Part shown: positions 7,117 to 15,374 of the stretch, in pieces
How positions within the stretch are numbered: position 1 is the first letter of the stretch
How the letters are laid out: each line of letters begins with the position of its first letter
Origin: Candidatus Terraquivivens tikiterensis
Lineage (GTDB): Archaea; Thermoproteota; Nitrososphaeria_A; Caldarchaeales; Wolframiiraptoraceae
NCBI GenBank assembly: GCA_003056285.1
Contig: NDWU01000017.1
Span: forward strand, 1-38,845
Length of the DNA stretch: 38,845 nucleotides
Direction: 5' to 3'
Notes under the pieces: generated by a model
Database searches by the model: none
Seen by the model: only the letters and a program-made list of their open reading frames with translations
What the model was told of the DNA's origin: nothing
Program-made: the position numbers and the translations under genes

Positions 7117-8973
7117 TCATCTAAAGCTCGGTCTTTGGGATAGCCGCTTGGGTAAGCTGAGCTTTTTGTAGGGTTTCCCTGCACTCTTCGAGCTCACCTC
7201 GTAAACCAGCTCTTCGACAGTCATCTGGCGTATGCTGTTTGAGGCCCTGTCCCTTACCTGGAATACGTTGGACTCCTTCTCCTTTTTTCCGAAGACTATT
7301 ACGTAAGGAACCCACTCGGTCTCCGCGTCCCGGACCTTCTTCTCCACGGTCTCCAGCCTATCGTCCACATCAGCCCTTATCCTCTCCGTTTCTAATTTTT
7401 CGCACAGCAGGATACAATCCTCCACGAACTTATCGGATACCGGTATAAGCCTGACCTGGGTCGGCGATAACCAGACAGGAAGCATAGGCTTACCCCCTTC
7501 TTTGTAGATCCTGTAAGCCTTTTCCAACAGGGCATAAACAACCCTTTCTATAGCACCGCTCGGCGAGCAATGTAAAATTATCGGATGCCTCTTATTTCCA
7601 AACTGGTCGACGTACGTTATTCCATAACGTTCTGCGTTCTCGACGTCTATTTGGTCCGTGGAAAGGGCCGAGGCTTTTCTTAAGTTATCGATGAAGTTGA
7701 ATTCCCATTTCAAGACGAAGTAGAAGAACCTTTCCTCCCACATCTCCACGAGCGCGGGCTTCCCAAACCTCCTGACAAGATCAACCACGAAATCCCTGTT
7801 GGATTCGTAAAAATCCCTCGTAAACCTGATCGCCATTTCATAATCGTCCTTTGTTAGACCGATGCCCTCAAGAACGCCCACAGATAGATCAAACCTACGC
7901 AGGGCTTCCTCCTTAGCCTGTTGGATGTCGGCGCATAGCGCATGGACGTCGGGCATCGTGAACGCCCTTAGCCTCTTCAGACCGACCAGCTCGCCGCTCT
8001 TCTCCCTCCTGAAGCTGTACCTCGTTAGCTCATAGAGCCTAACTGGAAGGTGCCTATAGGATATCTGCATATCGTGCGCCATTAGGAACTGGCCAAAGCA
8101 TGCGGCGAACCTTAAGAAAAACTCCCTATCGTCAGATTTTACCACGTACTGCCTGGCAGGGAACCTGTTCAGATAGCTCTCCAGGCAGGAATGCCTTATG
8201 TCGTACATTATTGGCGTCTCGATCTCCATCCCGCCATACTCGATGACTTTTTCTGTCACGTATTGCTCTATGAGGGATTTTATCAGCCTCCCTTTCGCCG
8301 GCCATCTCATGTTACCAAGGTCGCTTCCAGGTTCGTAGTCAGCGATCTCCAGCCTTTTCATCAAATCGACATGGGGAGGTATCTCTGAGACCGCTCTCGA
8401 CTTTGCCATCTCGTACGTCGCGAGCGCCCTTAGGCCATCGTAACCCGAAAAATCGAAGGACTCTACTGGAACCAGCTCCCCACTGGGCGTCAGTATGTAC
8501 CAAAACGACCTAATCTTCTCCTCCATCATTAAGGCCTTCGGGACATAACCAGCGCCGGTTGCTCCCGGAGATATCGACCTGAACTGCTCGGCCAGGGGAT
8601 GCCCCTTAACGGACAAAGAAAGCGCCTTCGTCCAACCGAATGGTGATGTGTAGACCTCCATCCCCTCAGCCCTACATTTTTCTCTAAGGATGCGGAGGGT
8701 TTCCAGGGCTTTTTCAGGGGTTGCAAGGTTATTGCTGAGGTGGGCGTAAGGGTATATCAGTACGCGCCTATTACCGATCTTCGATGAGTAATCCTTCAGC
8801 TCGCTCACAGCCTTGTTTACCGTGGTCTCGTCGTCCCCCTCCTCCACTGTCGTAAGGGCGAGGATCACGTCTTCAAACCTTCTACGGCCGGTCTCCGCCT
8901 CCTCGAATACCCTACCTTCCCTCTCCACGGGCTCGTACTCGACAAAGTCCGTATGGAACATCAGCATCTTCAT
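7117..8973 (-). CDS. thrS: Threonyl-tRNA synthetase, archaeal type
   Basis: Charges tRNA-Thr with threonine. The 618-residue protein has the archaeal N-terminal editing domain (starting MKMLMFHTDFVEYEP; this domain resembles D-aminoacyl-tRNA deacylase and removes serine) in place of the bacterial TGS/SAD pair. A class II catalytic core follows: LRFAACFGQFLMAHDMQ carries the zinc cysteine and the motif 2 arginine lies in YSFRREKSGEL. Motif 3 resembles HCSPSGAIERVVYALLE near 480. The C-terminal anticodon-binding domain begins near LPVWLSPTQVRLIPVS. It is divergent from metG; a TATA box at 9001-9011 predicts a leader of fewer than 10 nt. Archaeal-type identity is clear from FAACFGQF and the editing domain. 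Confidence 0.95.
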   Translation of the reverse strand: MKMLMFHTDFVEYEPVEREGRVFEEAETGRRRFEDVILALTTVEEGDDETTVNKAVSELKDYSSKIGNRRVLIYPYAHLSNNLATPEKALETLRILREKCRAEGMEVYTSPFGWTKALSLSVKGHPLAEQFRSISPGATGAGYVPKALMMEEKIRSFWYILTPSGELVPVESFDFSGYDGLRALATYEMAKSRAVSEIPPHVDLMKRLEIADYEPGSDLGNMRWPAKGRLIKSLIEQYVTEKVIEYGGMEIETPIMYDIRHSCLESYLNRFPARQYVVKSDDREFFLRFAACFGQFLMAHDMQISYRHLPVRLYELTRYSFRREKSGELVGLKRLRAFTMPDVHALCADIQQAKEEALRRFDLSVGVLEGIGLTKDDYEMAIRFTRDFYESNRDFVVDLVRRFGKPALVEMWEERFFYFVLKWEFNFIDNLRKASALSTDQIDVENAERYGITYVDQFGNKRHPIILHCSPSGAIERVVYALLEKAYRIYKEGGKPMLPVWLSPTQVRLIPVSDKFVEDCILLCEKLETERIRADVDDRLETVEKKVRDAETEWVPYVIVFGKKEKESNVFQVRDRASNSIRQMTVEELVYEVSSKSAGKPYKKLSLPKRLSQRPSFR

Positions 8974-9000
8974 GGTTTGTTAAGTTTAGGAGGCTATCCT

Positions 9001-9011
9001 GATAATATAAC
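9001..9011 (-). promoter_or_regulatory. TATA box for thrS
   Basis: GTTATATTATC on the minus strand, centred about 33 bases before the thrS ATG. Transcription should begin a few bases before the start codon. Confidence 0.6.
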
Positions 9012-9046
9012 TCTTTGTTTACAGGTGCCGAATTTCGCCCCAACGA

Positions 9047-9058
9047 TTTATTTAAATA
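9047..9058 (+). promoter_or_regulatory. TATA box for metG
   Basis: TTTATTTAAATA centred about 22 bases before the metG ATG at 9074, predicting a leaderless transcript. Together with the thrS box it makes a compact divergent promoter pair. Confidence 0.55.
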
Positions 9059-9073
9059 ATTCTTTTATAACAG

Positions 9074-10765
9074 ATGGTAGGAGGGTGCTTAGCCCTAAGG
9101 ATTCTGATAACTGCTGCCCTGCCATACTCTTACGCACCGAGGCACTTCGGCCACCTTAGCGGGGCGTATCTGCCGGCAGACATATTCGCACGCTTCATGA
9201 GGATGCTAGGGCACGAGGTCCTCTTCGTGTGCGGAACGGATGAGAACGCCTCGAGCATAGTGCTCGAGGCTATGAGGAAAGGCATGACGCCACAACAACT
9301 CTGCGATATGTTTTACCCAATCCAAAGGGACACATTCGCCAAGCTCGGAATAAGCTTTGACGTATTTTCCAGGACTTCTAAGAAGGTTCACCACGATACC
9401 GTTTATGAGTTTTATGCAAGACTGTGGGAAAAGGGTTACATATACAAGAAAAAGATAAAGCAGTGGTACTGTCCAAAGGACGGTAAAGTCTTGCCCGATA
9501 GGTTCGTAAGGGGCACTTGTCCGGTATGCGGGGCGCAAGACCAGTACGGAGAGGCCTGCGAGGTGTGCGCAAGTTGGTACGAGGCGTTTGAGCTGATAGA
9601 CCCTGTTTGCACAATTTGCGGCTGTAAGCCCGTAGTCGTGGAGGGCGAGCATTACTTTCTGAAACTGTCGGCTCTGACGCAGCAAGTACTCAGCTACGTG
9701 AAATCAAAAAGGTTCTGGAGAAGGTCCACCTATAACAAGACGGTATCGTGGTTGGAGAAGGAGGGGTTAAAAGATAAGGACATAACGAGGGATTACGATT
9801 GGGGTCCTCCTGCACCCTTTCCAGGAGCGGAGGGGCAGGTACTCTACAACTGGGCCGAGAACCTGCTAGGCTACATATCCGCAACGAAAGATTGGGCCAT
9901 GCAAACCGGGCAACCGGATGCGTGGAAGGAGTTTTGGCTGGATCCTGAAACGAGGCTATATTGCTTTATAGGAAAGGACAACCTTTTCTTCCACACAATC
10001 CTCTTCCCGGCCATCCTTATAGCCCATGGCGATTACATACTCCCTTACAACGTGGTCGTGAACGAGTTCGTAAACCTTGAAGGCCAAAAGCTCTCAACGA
10101 GCAGGGGTTGGGTCATTTGGCTACACGAGATGCTTGAAAGCTACGACCCAGACCTGATTAGGTACTACGCGGCTATGATAGCCCCAGAGACGAAGGACTC
10201 CGACTTTAGATGGAAGGATTTTCAAGCAAAGATAAACAACGAGCTCGTGGCAACCCTCGGTAACTTCATCCACAGGGTGCTGCTGTTTGTCCACAATAAG
10301 TTCGGCGGCATCTTGCCAGATCCAGGTGAGCTTTCCCCAGAGGACAGGAAGCTTTTGGAAGAAATGAATAGGGTAGGGGCCATGCTCAGGAGTAGGTTGG
10401 AGGGTTGCCGCTTCAAGTCGGGTTTGAAGCTCATTCTTGGACTAGCCCAGTCGGGAAATAAGTACCTAAACGAAATGAAACCATGGATAGCCTCAGAGAA
10501 CGCGTCCAGGGCAACCTATACGGCGATGCAGGTAGTAAAGGCGCTTTGCATTTTTATGACACCATACCTACCCTTTGCAGCGTACAGGCTCATGAAGATG
10601 ATGAACCTGAATTTAACACCAGAGAGCGTAAGGTGGGAAGAGTTTAAAGTGCCAATCCTACCAGGGCATAGGATCAACAAACCAGAGCCTCTGTTCAGAA
10701 AGGTAACAGATGAGGAGGTGGAGCGCCAGATGGCAAAGCTCAACATGAGCTGCCCAAGGCCGTAA
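9074..10765 (+). CDS. metG: Methionyl-tRNA synthetase
   Basis: Charges initiator and elongator tRNA-Met. The 563-residue class I synthetase shows the HIGH-type motif HFGH (in APRHFGHLSGAYLP), the FVCGTDENASS strand, a zinc-knuckle insertion with CPVC, CEVC and CTIC pairs around residues 155-195, and the KMSKS-type motif KLSTSRG near 345. The helical anticodon-binding domain forms the C-terminal part. There is no C-terminal EMAP/Trbp tRNA-binding extension, which in archaea is often a separate protein. I kept the ATG at 9074 because a TATA box lies 22 bases upstream; the conserved sequence begins about eight residues in (LRILITAALPYSY). Its last codons form one arm of an inverted repeat with downstream DNA. 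Confidence 0.95.
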   Translation: MVGGCLALRILITAALPYSYAPRHFGHLSGAYLPADIFARFMRMLGHEVLFVCGTDENASSIVLEAMRKGMTPQQLCDMFYPIQRDTFAKLGISFDVFSRTSKKVHHDTVYEFYARLWEKGYIYKKKIKQWYCPKDGKVLPDRFVRGTCPVCGAQDQYGEACEVCASWYEAFELIDPVCTICGCKPVVVEGEHYFLKLSALTQQVLSYVKSKRFWRRSTYNKTVSWLEKEGLKDKDITRDYDWGPPAPFPGAEGQVLYNWAENLLGYISATKDWAMQTGQPDAWKEFWLDPETRLYCFIGKDNLFFHTILFPAILIAHGDYILPYNVVVNEFVNLEGQKLSTSRGWVIWLHEMLESYDPDLIRYYAAMIAPETKDSDFRWKDFQAKINNELVATLGNFIHRVLLFVHNKFGGILPDPGELSPEDRKLLEEMNRVGAMLRSRLEGCRFKSGLKLILGLAQSGNKYLNEMKPWIASENASRATYTAMQVVKALCIFMTPYLPFAAYRLMKMMNLNLTPESVRWEEFKVPILPGHRINKPEPLFRKVTDEEVERQMAKLNMSCPRP

Positions 10766-10868
10766 GCCTGTCGTCTTCCCGCTTCGGCGACCGATCCTTT
10801 CCCCCGCCCTCCGTCGTAGCCGGCCGCCGGGTTACGGAGGTCCTGTCTCGGCGAGCCTGGCCTTGGGC
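10752..10868. other. GC-rich, foldable segment between metG and ftsZ (possible structured RNA)
   Basis: GCCCAAGGCC at 10752-10761, inside the metG 3' end, is the exact complement of GGCCTTGGGC at 10859-10868, so the ends can form a 10-bp stem. Inside is a hairpin with seven-base arms CCTCCGT (10808-10814) and ACGGAGG (10834-10840). The segment is clearly more GC-rich than its surroundings, a common mark of structured RNA in thermophiles. I could not match it to RNase P RNA, SRP RNA, tRNA or an snoRNA. It could be a metG 3'-UTR fold or a separate transcript on either strand. The remaining bases up to ftsZ (10869-10990) hold no gene I can support. Confidence 0.4.
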
Positions 10869-10990
10869 CGCTCCCATCCCTATGCAAAAGCGCAGAACGA
10901 ACGGAGGGAGTGCATAAACGTTATGCTCTATCATACCGTACCATGGGCACGGCTTCTTAATAAAAAAAGGAAGTTTGGGTTTTGCTGGAA

Positions 10991-12133
10991 TCACTGAGCG
11001 TGCGCGTTTTCTATTGAAACCCTTCTTATACCGAGCTCTGCAACTATCCTCTCTAGCTCATACTCTAACTCGTTATCGATGGTTGGCTGGGCTGGGACGG
11101 TAGGCGGCGGGATTTTGAATTCTTCTTTTAGTTTCGGTAAGCTATCTGCACCCGCTTCCATGCTGCTGAAAGGATCGCTAAGACCAGTCAGTATGAGCGA
11201 TACCTGCATAGTCGAGGCATAGTAGTTATCTATCCTCGCACCCCAGATTACGAGGGCATCCATGCCTATCAGCTCGGATATTATCTCCGCTGGCCTCGCA
11301 GCCTCGCTCAACTTCATATCCTCACCACCGGTAACGTGTACTATGGCGCCTGACAGCTTCTCGTACGTGACGTCAAGTAAAGGCGATTGTAGCGCGTTAA
11401 ACGTAGCCTCTTCTGCCCTGTTCGGTGAGGAGGACCTGCCTATGCCTAACGACGCTAGGCTGCCCTTCTCGACGATCGTTTTGAAGTCTGCGTAGTCTAT
11501 GTTTATCAAGCTCGGCTTTACTATAGATTCTGTTATGCTAAGGATCATGTTGTTTATTACGTCATCCACCAGCGAGAATGCCGTTCTTATCTCATACTGC
11601 GGGTAAAAATCAAGCAACTTGTTGTTGTCTATAACAACTACAGTGTTGCATACCTCCTTTAGCTTTTGTAGCCCCTGTAGCGCTATCTTCTTTCGGACGT
11701 TGCCCTCAAACCTGAAGGGCAGGGTCGCTACGCTAATGACCGTGGCTCCCAACTCCTTCGCCACCGAGGAAACCACGGGCGCGCCACCTGTACCCGTGCC
11801 ACCGCCTAAGCCCGTCGCCACAAAGACTATGTCTGCGTCGCTGAGCAGGTTCCTAAATTCTTCCTCACACTCCTCGGTTGCCATCCTACCCTTCTCTGGG
11901 TCCCCACCGGAGCCCCTAAGCCTTGTCGTGTTTTTTCCCAACAGAACTTTGTGGTGAGCCCTAACCATCTCTAGGTGCTGGAGGTCAGTGTTCGCCGCGA
12001 TCGTTATGACGCCGTTTAACCCCTGCGTTACTAGCCGGCTGATGGTGTTACAGCCAGCTCCGCCTATGCCGACCAGCTTTATGCGAACGCCGTCGTTCCT
12101 CTCAACGCCGCTAAGAAGCGTATCTTCACTCAC
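10991..12133 (-). CDS. ftsZ: Cell division GTPase FtsZ
   Basis: Tubulin-like GTPase that polymerises into the division ring. The 380-residue protein has GIGGAGCNTISRL at residues 23-35, the tubulin signature GLGGGTGTGGAP at 108-119, and the T7-loop NIDYAD needed for GTP hydrolysis between subunits. A variable linker and a short conserved-looking tail (ELEYELERIVAELGI) end the protein. It starts at GTG 12133, inside the end of the upstream ribbon-helix-helix gene (8-base overlap), so the two are co-transcribed and probably translationally coupled. Archaea often have two FtsZ paralogues; only one is in this window. Confidence 0.96.
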   Translation of the reverse strand: MSEDTLLSGVERNDGVRIKLVGIGGAGCNTISRLVTQGLNGVITIAANTDLQHLEMVRAHHKVLLGKNTTRLRGSGGDPEKGRMATEECEEEFRNLLSDADIVFVATGLGGGTGTGGAPVVSSVAKELGATVISVATLPFRFEGNVRKKIALQGLQKLKEVCNTVVVIDNNKLLDFYPQYEIRTAFSLVDDVINNMILSITESIVKPSLINIDYADFKTIVEKGSLASLGIGRSSSPNRAEEATFNALQSPLLDVTYEKLSGAIVHVTGGEDMKLSEAARPAEIISELIGMDALVIWGARIDNYYASTMQVSLILTGLSDPFSSMEAGADSLPKLKEEFKIPPPTVPAQPTIDNELEYELERIVAELGIRRVSIENAHAQ

Positions 12134-12272
12134 TTGCCGGTATCTCCTCCATTATAAAATCTCTGACAGCGGTCCTTATCGCCTCAGCCCTGTTGGGGTA
12201 TAGCTTTCGCCTAACAAGCTCATCTATCACCTCAAGGTAAACCTCTGGAAGGTGAACCGTCACAACCTTCAC
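12126..12272 (-). CDS. Small ribbon-helix-helix (CopG/MetJ-type) regulator overlapping ftsZ
   Basis: A 48-residue protein read from GTG 12272, which follows a near-perfect ribosome site GGAGGTGG (12279-12286) at good spacing. The sequence begins VKVVTVHLPEVYLEVIDELV and continues through YPNRAEAIRTAVRDFI, the classic strand plus two-helix ribbon-helix-helix pattern with the turn P-N-R-A-E-A-I-R. Such proteins dimerise and insert a beta sheet into the DNA major groove. The last codons overlap the ftsZ start by eight bases. In haloarchaea the small ribbon-helix-helix protein CdrS is encoded with cell-division genes and controls them, so a division regulator is a sensible inference here; orthology is not established. 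Confidence 0.85.
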   Translation of the reverse strand: MKVVTVHLPEVYLEVIDELVRRKLYPNRAEAIRTAVRDFIMEEIPASE

Positions 12273-12309
12273 TCTTATCCACCTCCTTTGCTTGAGCAGG
12301 CTAAAAGTG

Positions 12310-12317
12310 AAAGTATC
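12310..12317 (-). promoter_or_regulatory. Possible TATA box for the RHH-ftsZ operon
   Basis: Minus strand GATACTTT, about 25 bases before 12289; a start there would leave an 18-nt leader containing the whole ribosome site of the small regulator. The box is a poor match and the call is tentative. Confidence 0.25.
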
Positions 12318-12460
12318 AGAAATCCATTGTTAATACAGGCGTATGCTCAAAAGGTGTACGTATGAACCATCCTCGCCCGGCAAAAGCTCATAAAATGATA
12401 ATTTCCATCGGAAAAGCATGCCCGTATTTTCAAAAAAAGATTTTTAGCCAGAGCCCAACG

Positions 12461-12874
12461 ATGCTGTACAAGGAGCTTGAGGTGCAACGGCATCAAGATC
12501 TTACCGAGAGTTTGCTCAAGGTCTTGAGCGACCTTAGGGCCGAGAGCGAGTCAGGCGCGGTCATACTGGTCGAGGGTGAGCGGGACGAGGAGTGTCTCAA
12601 AAGGCTTGGTATAAATGGCACGATACTCAGGTATACTTCAATAAGGGCATTGCTGAGCTGGGCCGAAAGCAATAGCAAGACAAGGCTGATAGTGTTGACA
12701 GACTTGGATGCCGAGGGTAGGAGGATTGCTAAAAAGGTCGTCGCCAGCTTATCGGGCAGGGTTAGGGAGGTCAACACATCGTACATAAGAAGGCTATCGA
12801 TAGTAAGGAGAATGGGCATAAGCGAGATAAAGGACATAGGTAATCTCGTGCCCGATGGGTGGCCGATTTATTGA
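12461..12874 (+). CDS. Small Toprim-domain protein (UPF0292-like)
   Basis: A 137-residue protein made almost wholly of a Toprim fold: ILVEGERDEECLKRLGI supplies the catalytic-type glutamate and LTDLDAEGR the DxD metal pair. Toprim domains occur in topoisomerases, DnaG primase, RNase M5 and RecR; stand-alone archaeal versions have no firmly assigned role. I prefer the ATG at 12461 because the Toprim-family N-terminus begins there and a T-rich TATA-like stretch lies about 24 bases upstream, but an in-frame ATG at 12362 (33 more residues) also has AT-rich DNA at the right distance. The end overlaps the convergent aminotransferase gene by seven bases. Confidence 0.75.
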   Translation: MLYKELEVQRHQDLTESLLKVLSDLRAESESGAVILVEGERDEECLKRLGINGTILRYTSIRALLSWAESNSKTRLIVLTDLDAEGRRIAKKVVASLSGRVREVNTSYIRRLSIVRRMGISEIKDIGNLVPDGWPIY

Positions 12875-14175
12875 GCGGAGCGATTTTGCCTCAAGAATTC
12901 TTCCGTAACCGAGACCAGACGGTCTATGTCCTCTTCGGTGTGGGCCGCAGAGATGGCGAACAATTGCTTGCTGGGTTTCATGCAGAGAATGCCGTTGTCC
13001 AGCAAAAAATAGAAGAAACCCTTCGTGAGCCTGGGATCGCCCATGGCCGTCCTGATGTCCCTCGGTTTTTCTCTTGTAAAATGAATCGCGAACAGCGACC
13101 CTACGCCAGTTACGTGGGCTTCTACTTCATATCTACTGAACAAATCCTCCAATTCCTTCCTAGCCTTCCCTCCAAGGGCGTTTATCTTCGGGTAAACCTC
13201 GCCTTTCATCAACTCGCTTAGCAAAGTGTAGCCGGCCCTTGCCGTGAGCGGGTTTCCGGCGTAAGTTCCGCCATGGAACGACGATTCGTAATGCTTTCTC
13301 CTCGTCTGGTCGAGTAGCTCCATGATCTCCTCCCTACCACCGAACCCGCCAGCGGGAAATATGCCCCCACCGAGTATCTTACCAAAAACCGTTATGTCTG
13401 GTAGTATGCCAAAGTACTCCTGCGCGCCACCTTTTGCCAGCCTGAAGCCCGTTATTACCTCGTCGAATATCAATAGGATGCCTAGCTCGTCGCATAGCTC
13501 CCTGAGCCCTTTCAGGAACTCCCTGTCCGCCGGTATCATACCGTTAGAGCCCATGACCGGCTCCAATATTATGCATGCAAGGTTTTCGCCCTTTATCCTC
13601 TGCCTCACGCCCTCAAGGTCGTTAAAGGGTAAAACAATGGTGTCGTTCATAACGCCGTCCGTCAAACCCAATGAGGCAGGCTTATCCAAAGGAGGGTTGA
13701 CGGCCTTGTGCAGCGCATCGTAGCCACCGTGCCAGTGCCCCTCAAACTTTGCTATCTTGCTCCTTCCTGTGTATGCCCTTGCAAGCCTGATGGCATACAT
13801 GTTGGCCTCCGTGCCGCTGTTCGTCGCCCTGAACAACTTTACGCTAGGAACCATCCTCGTTACGATCTCCGCCAGCTTTACTTCCCATTCGTGGCAGAAA
13901 CCAAGATGGGGGCCTAACTCAAGCTGCTCCCTTGCGGCTTTGATGACGGGTTCGTATGCATGTCCCATTATGATCGCCGCGTGCCCCATCCAGAAGTCCA
14001 CGTACTCGTTTCCGTCAACATCCCATACCCTGCTACCTTTAGCCCTCGATACATAAACCGGATATGGTTCCCAGTATTTTATCGCGTAAGTGACGCCCCC
14101 TGGCAAGAACCTCTTTGCTTCCTCGTAAAGAGCCCGTGACCTATTAGTCCTAACCTCGTAGGCCTCTCTGAACAT
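12868..14175 (-). CDS. hemL: Glutamate-1-semialdehyde 2,1-aminomutase-like aminotransferase (HemL family)
   Basis: A 435-residue class III PLP aminotransferase. FLPGGVTYAIKYWEPYPVY, ATNSGTEANMYAIRLARAYT, IIFDEVITGFR-type LLIFDEVITGFRLA and the PLP lysine in VFGKILGGGIFPAGGFGG match glutamate-1-semialdehyde aminomutase, which makes 5-aminolevulinate for tetrapyrroles. The nearest neighbour is htrA, 10 bases upstream in the same direction; no other heme gene is in view. HemL-like paralogues with other substrates exist in archaea, so the tetrapyrrole role is probable rather than certain. The 3' end overlaps the Toprim gene. Confidence 0.8.
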   Translation of the reverse strand: MFREAYEVRTNRSRALYEEAKRFLPGGVTYAIKYWEPYPVYVSRAKGSRVWDVDGNEYVDFWMGHAAIIMGHAYEPVIKAAREQLELGPHLGFCHEWEVKLAEIVTRMVPSVKLFRATNSGTEANMYAIRLARAYTGRSKIAKFEGHWHGGYDALHKAVNPPLDKPASLGLTDGVMNDTIVLPFNDLEGVRQRIKGENLACIILEPVMGSNGMIPADREFLKGLRELCDELGILLIFDEVITGFRLAKGGAQEYFGILPDITVFGKILGGGIFPAGGFGGREEIMELLDQTRRKHYESSFHGGTYAGNPLTARAGYTLLSELMKGEVYPKINALGGKARKELEDLFSRYEVEAHVTGVGSLFAIHFTREKPRDIRTAMGDPRLTKGFFYFLLDNGILCMKPSKQLFAISAAHTEEDIDRLVSVTEEFLRQNRSAQ

Positions 14176-14185
14176 GGCGAACAGC

Positions 14186-15130
14186 TCATTCGGGTGGCCT
14201 GAATGCTAAAAGCCTAACCCTTACCTTCATCAAGCTAAGGCCCCTAACTAGGCTTATCTCCACATCGGCTCCAACCTTTTTCGTCTCTATCTTCTTTTTT
14301 AACAACTCGATGGAGTTTACGCTCTCGCCGTCGATTGCCACTATTATGTCGCTCTCCCTTATACCGGCTAGGTGGGCGGGACTGTTCGGTGCAACCCTAT
14401 ATACGAGAACGCCCTCATCGACTGGAAAGTTATAGTACGCTGAGATCGTTGGATTAAGGGACACGCCGATTATACCTAGCCATGGTCTTCTGACGTAGCC
14501 CACCGATATGATGTCGTCTGCTACCCTCTTCGCAGTGTTTATGGGTATTGCGAACCCTATGCCCTGCGCAAACGGTATTATGGCAGTAGTGATCGCTATA
14601 ACCTCACCAGCCAAGTTTACTAAGGGCCCGCCGCTGTTGCCAGGGTTTATCGCGGCGTCCGTTTGAACGAGCCCTTCCATCAAACCAAAGCGCGTCTGTA
14701 TATTCCTGTTTAGCGCGCTGATTACGCCAGTGGTGACCGTGGGGCCGCCTGCTAAGCCAAACGGGTTGCCTATAGCTATAACGAATTGCCCTACCCTAAG
14801 CTTCGAGGAATCTCCTAGCTTAGCTGCCTGAAGCCCTTCCCTCTCAACCTTTATAATGGCTATGTCCGTCGATACGTCCTTACCGATAACCTCGCCGCTC
14901 AAGACCTCGCCGCTGTAGAGCGTAACGTTTATCCTTTGGGCCGCCTCGACTACGTGGGCGTTGGTCATTATGTATCCGTTCGAATCGAACACGACACCCG
15001 AACCTACGCCGCTTACTGGTGCGGTCTCAAAGGGAGAGATCTGGAGGAGGTGGACCACGCTAACGTTTACGACGGAATCTATAACTTTTTCGATAGCGGA
15101 GGTTATCGTGTCCTCATCTATCGCGACCAT
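14186..15130 (-). CDS. HtrA/Deg-type trypsin-like serine protease with PDZ domain
   Basis: A 314-residue protein with the HtrA catalytic triad: H59 in IMTNAHVVEA, D89 in VSTDIAIIKV and S166 in INPGNSGGPLV. A single PDZ domain follows (about residues 215-310; VYRVAPNSPAHLAGIRESDI and IDGESVNSIELLKKKI). HtrA enzymes degrade or refold damaged proteins. Unusually, no signal peptide or membrane anchor is seen at the N-terminus (MVAIDEDTITSAIEKVIDSV), so it looks cytoplasmic. A TATA box at 15165-15176 and AGGAG just before the ATG support this start. It is followed after 10 bases by the HemL-type gene, so they may be co-transcribed. Confidence 0.9.
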   Translation of the reverse strand: MVAIDEDTITSAIEKVIDSVVNVSVVHLLQISPFETAPVSGVGSGVVFDSNGYIMTNAHVVEAAQRINVTLYSGEVLSGEVIGKDVSTDIAIIKVEREGLQAAKLGDSSKLRVGQFVIAIGNPFGLAGGPTVTTGVISALNRNIQTRFGLMEGLVQTDAAINPGNSGGPLVNLAGEVIAITTAIIPFAQGIGFAIPINTAKRVADDIISVGYVRRPWLGIIGVSLNPTISAYYNFPVDEGVLVYRVAPNSPAHLAGIRESDIIVAIDGESVNSIELLKKKIETKKVGADVEISLVRGLSLMKVRVRLLAFRPPE

Positions 15131-15164
15131 CTCCTATTGCGCCGCAATCAGCAGTTTCTAAACA

Positions 15165-15176
15165 GGCATATTTAAG
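15165..15176 (-). promoter_or_regulatory. TATA box for htrA
   Basis: Minus strand CTTAAATATGCC, centred about 40 bases before the ATG at 15130; predicts a leader of about 16 nt that contains AGGAG. Confidence 0.5.
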
Positions 15177-15319
15177 TTATGCTCGCGTCCTCCTGCCGCT
15201 GAAGCGTATGGGATTCCACAATCATCCCGGTGGACGTTTCTTTCATCCTTACCAACACCTCACCCTCGATCATATCGTAAAGGGCTTTTGGGGTTCCCCA
15301 CGTACTGTGTCTGAATCAT
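15172..15319 (-). pseudogene. Possible small gene broken by one frameshift
   Basis: A TATA box (15340-15351, minus reading AAAATATATAG) lies about 25 bases before an ATG at 15319, as for a leaderless gene. Translation runs MIQTQYVGNPK and then, after a run CCCCAAAA, stops early in frame; shifting one base there opens KALYDMIEGEVLVRMKETST and continues to TAA at 15172, giving about 48 residues. This could be a decayed small gene, a sequencing error in the homopolymer, or chance. I do not recognise a family. The rest of 15131-15374 holds the htrA and ABC-gene promoters. Confidence 0.25.
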
Positions 15320-15339
15320 GTCGATAAAGTTCTGTTTAA

Positions 15340-15350
15340 ACTATATATTT
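15340..15350 (+). promoter_or_regulatory. TATA box for the ABC transporter operon
   Basis: ACTATATATTT centred about 29 bases before the ATG at 15375, giving an almost leaderless transcript; GGTGGTGG directly precedes the ATG. The near-palindromic box may also act toward the minus strand. Confidence 0.6.
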
Positions 15351-15374
15351 TGAAGCTGTTGCCTACGGTGGTGG

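Noticed and set aside
10740-10994. An 84-codon minus-strand frame over the GC-rich gap after metG
   Set aside because: Composition is arginine-rich and low-complexity, with no start signal or family resemblance; the foldable DNA explains the open frame better.
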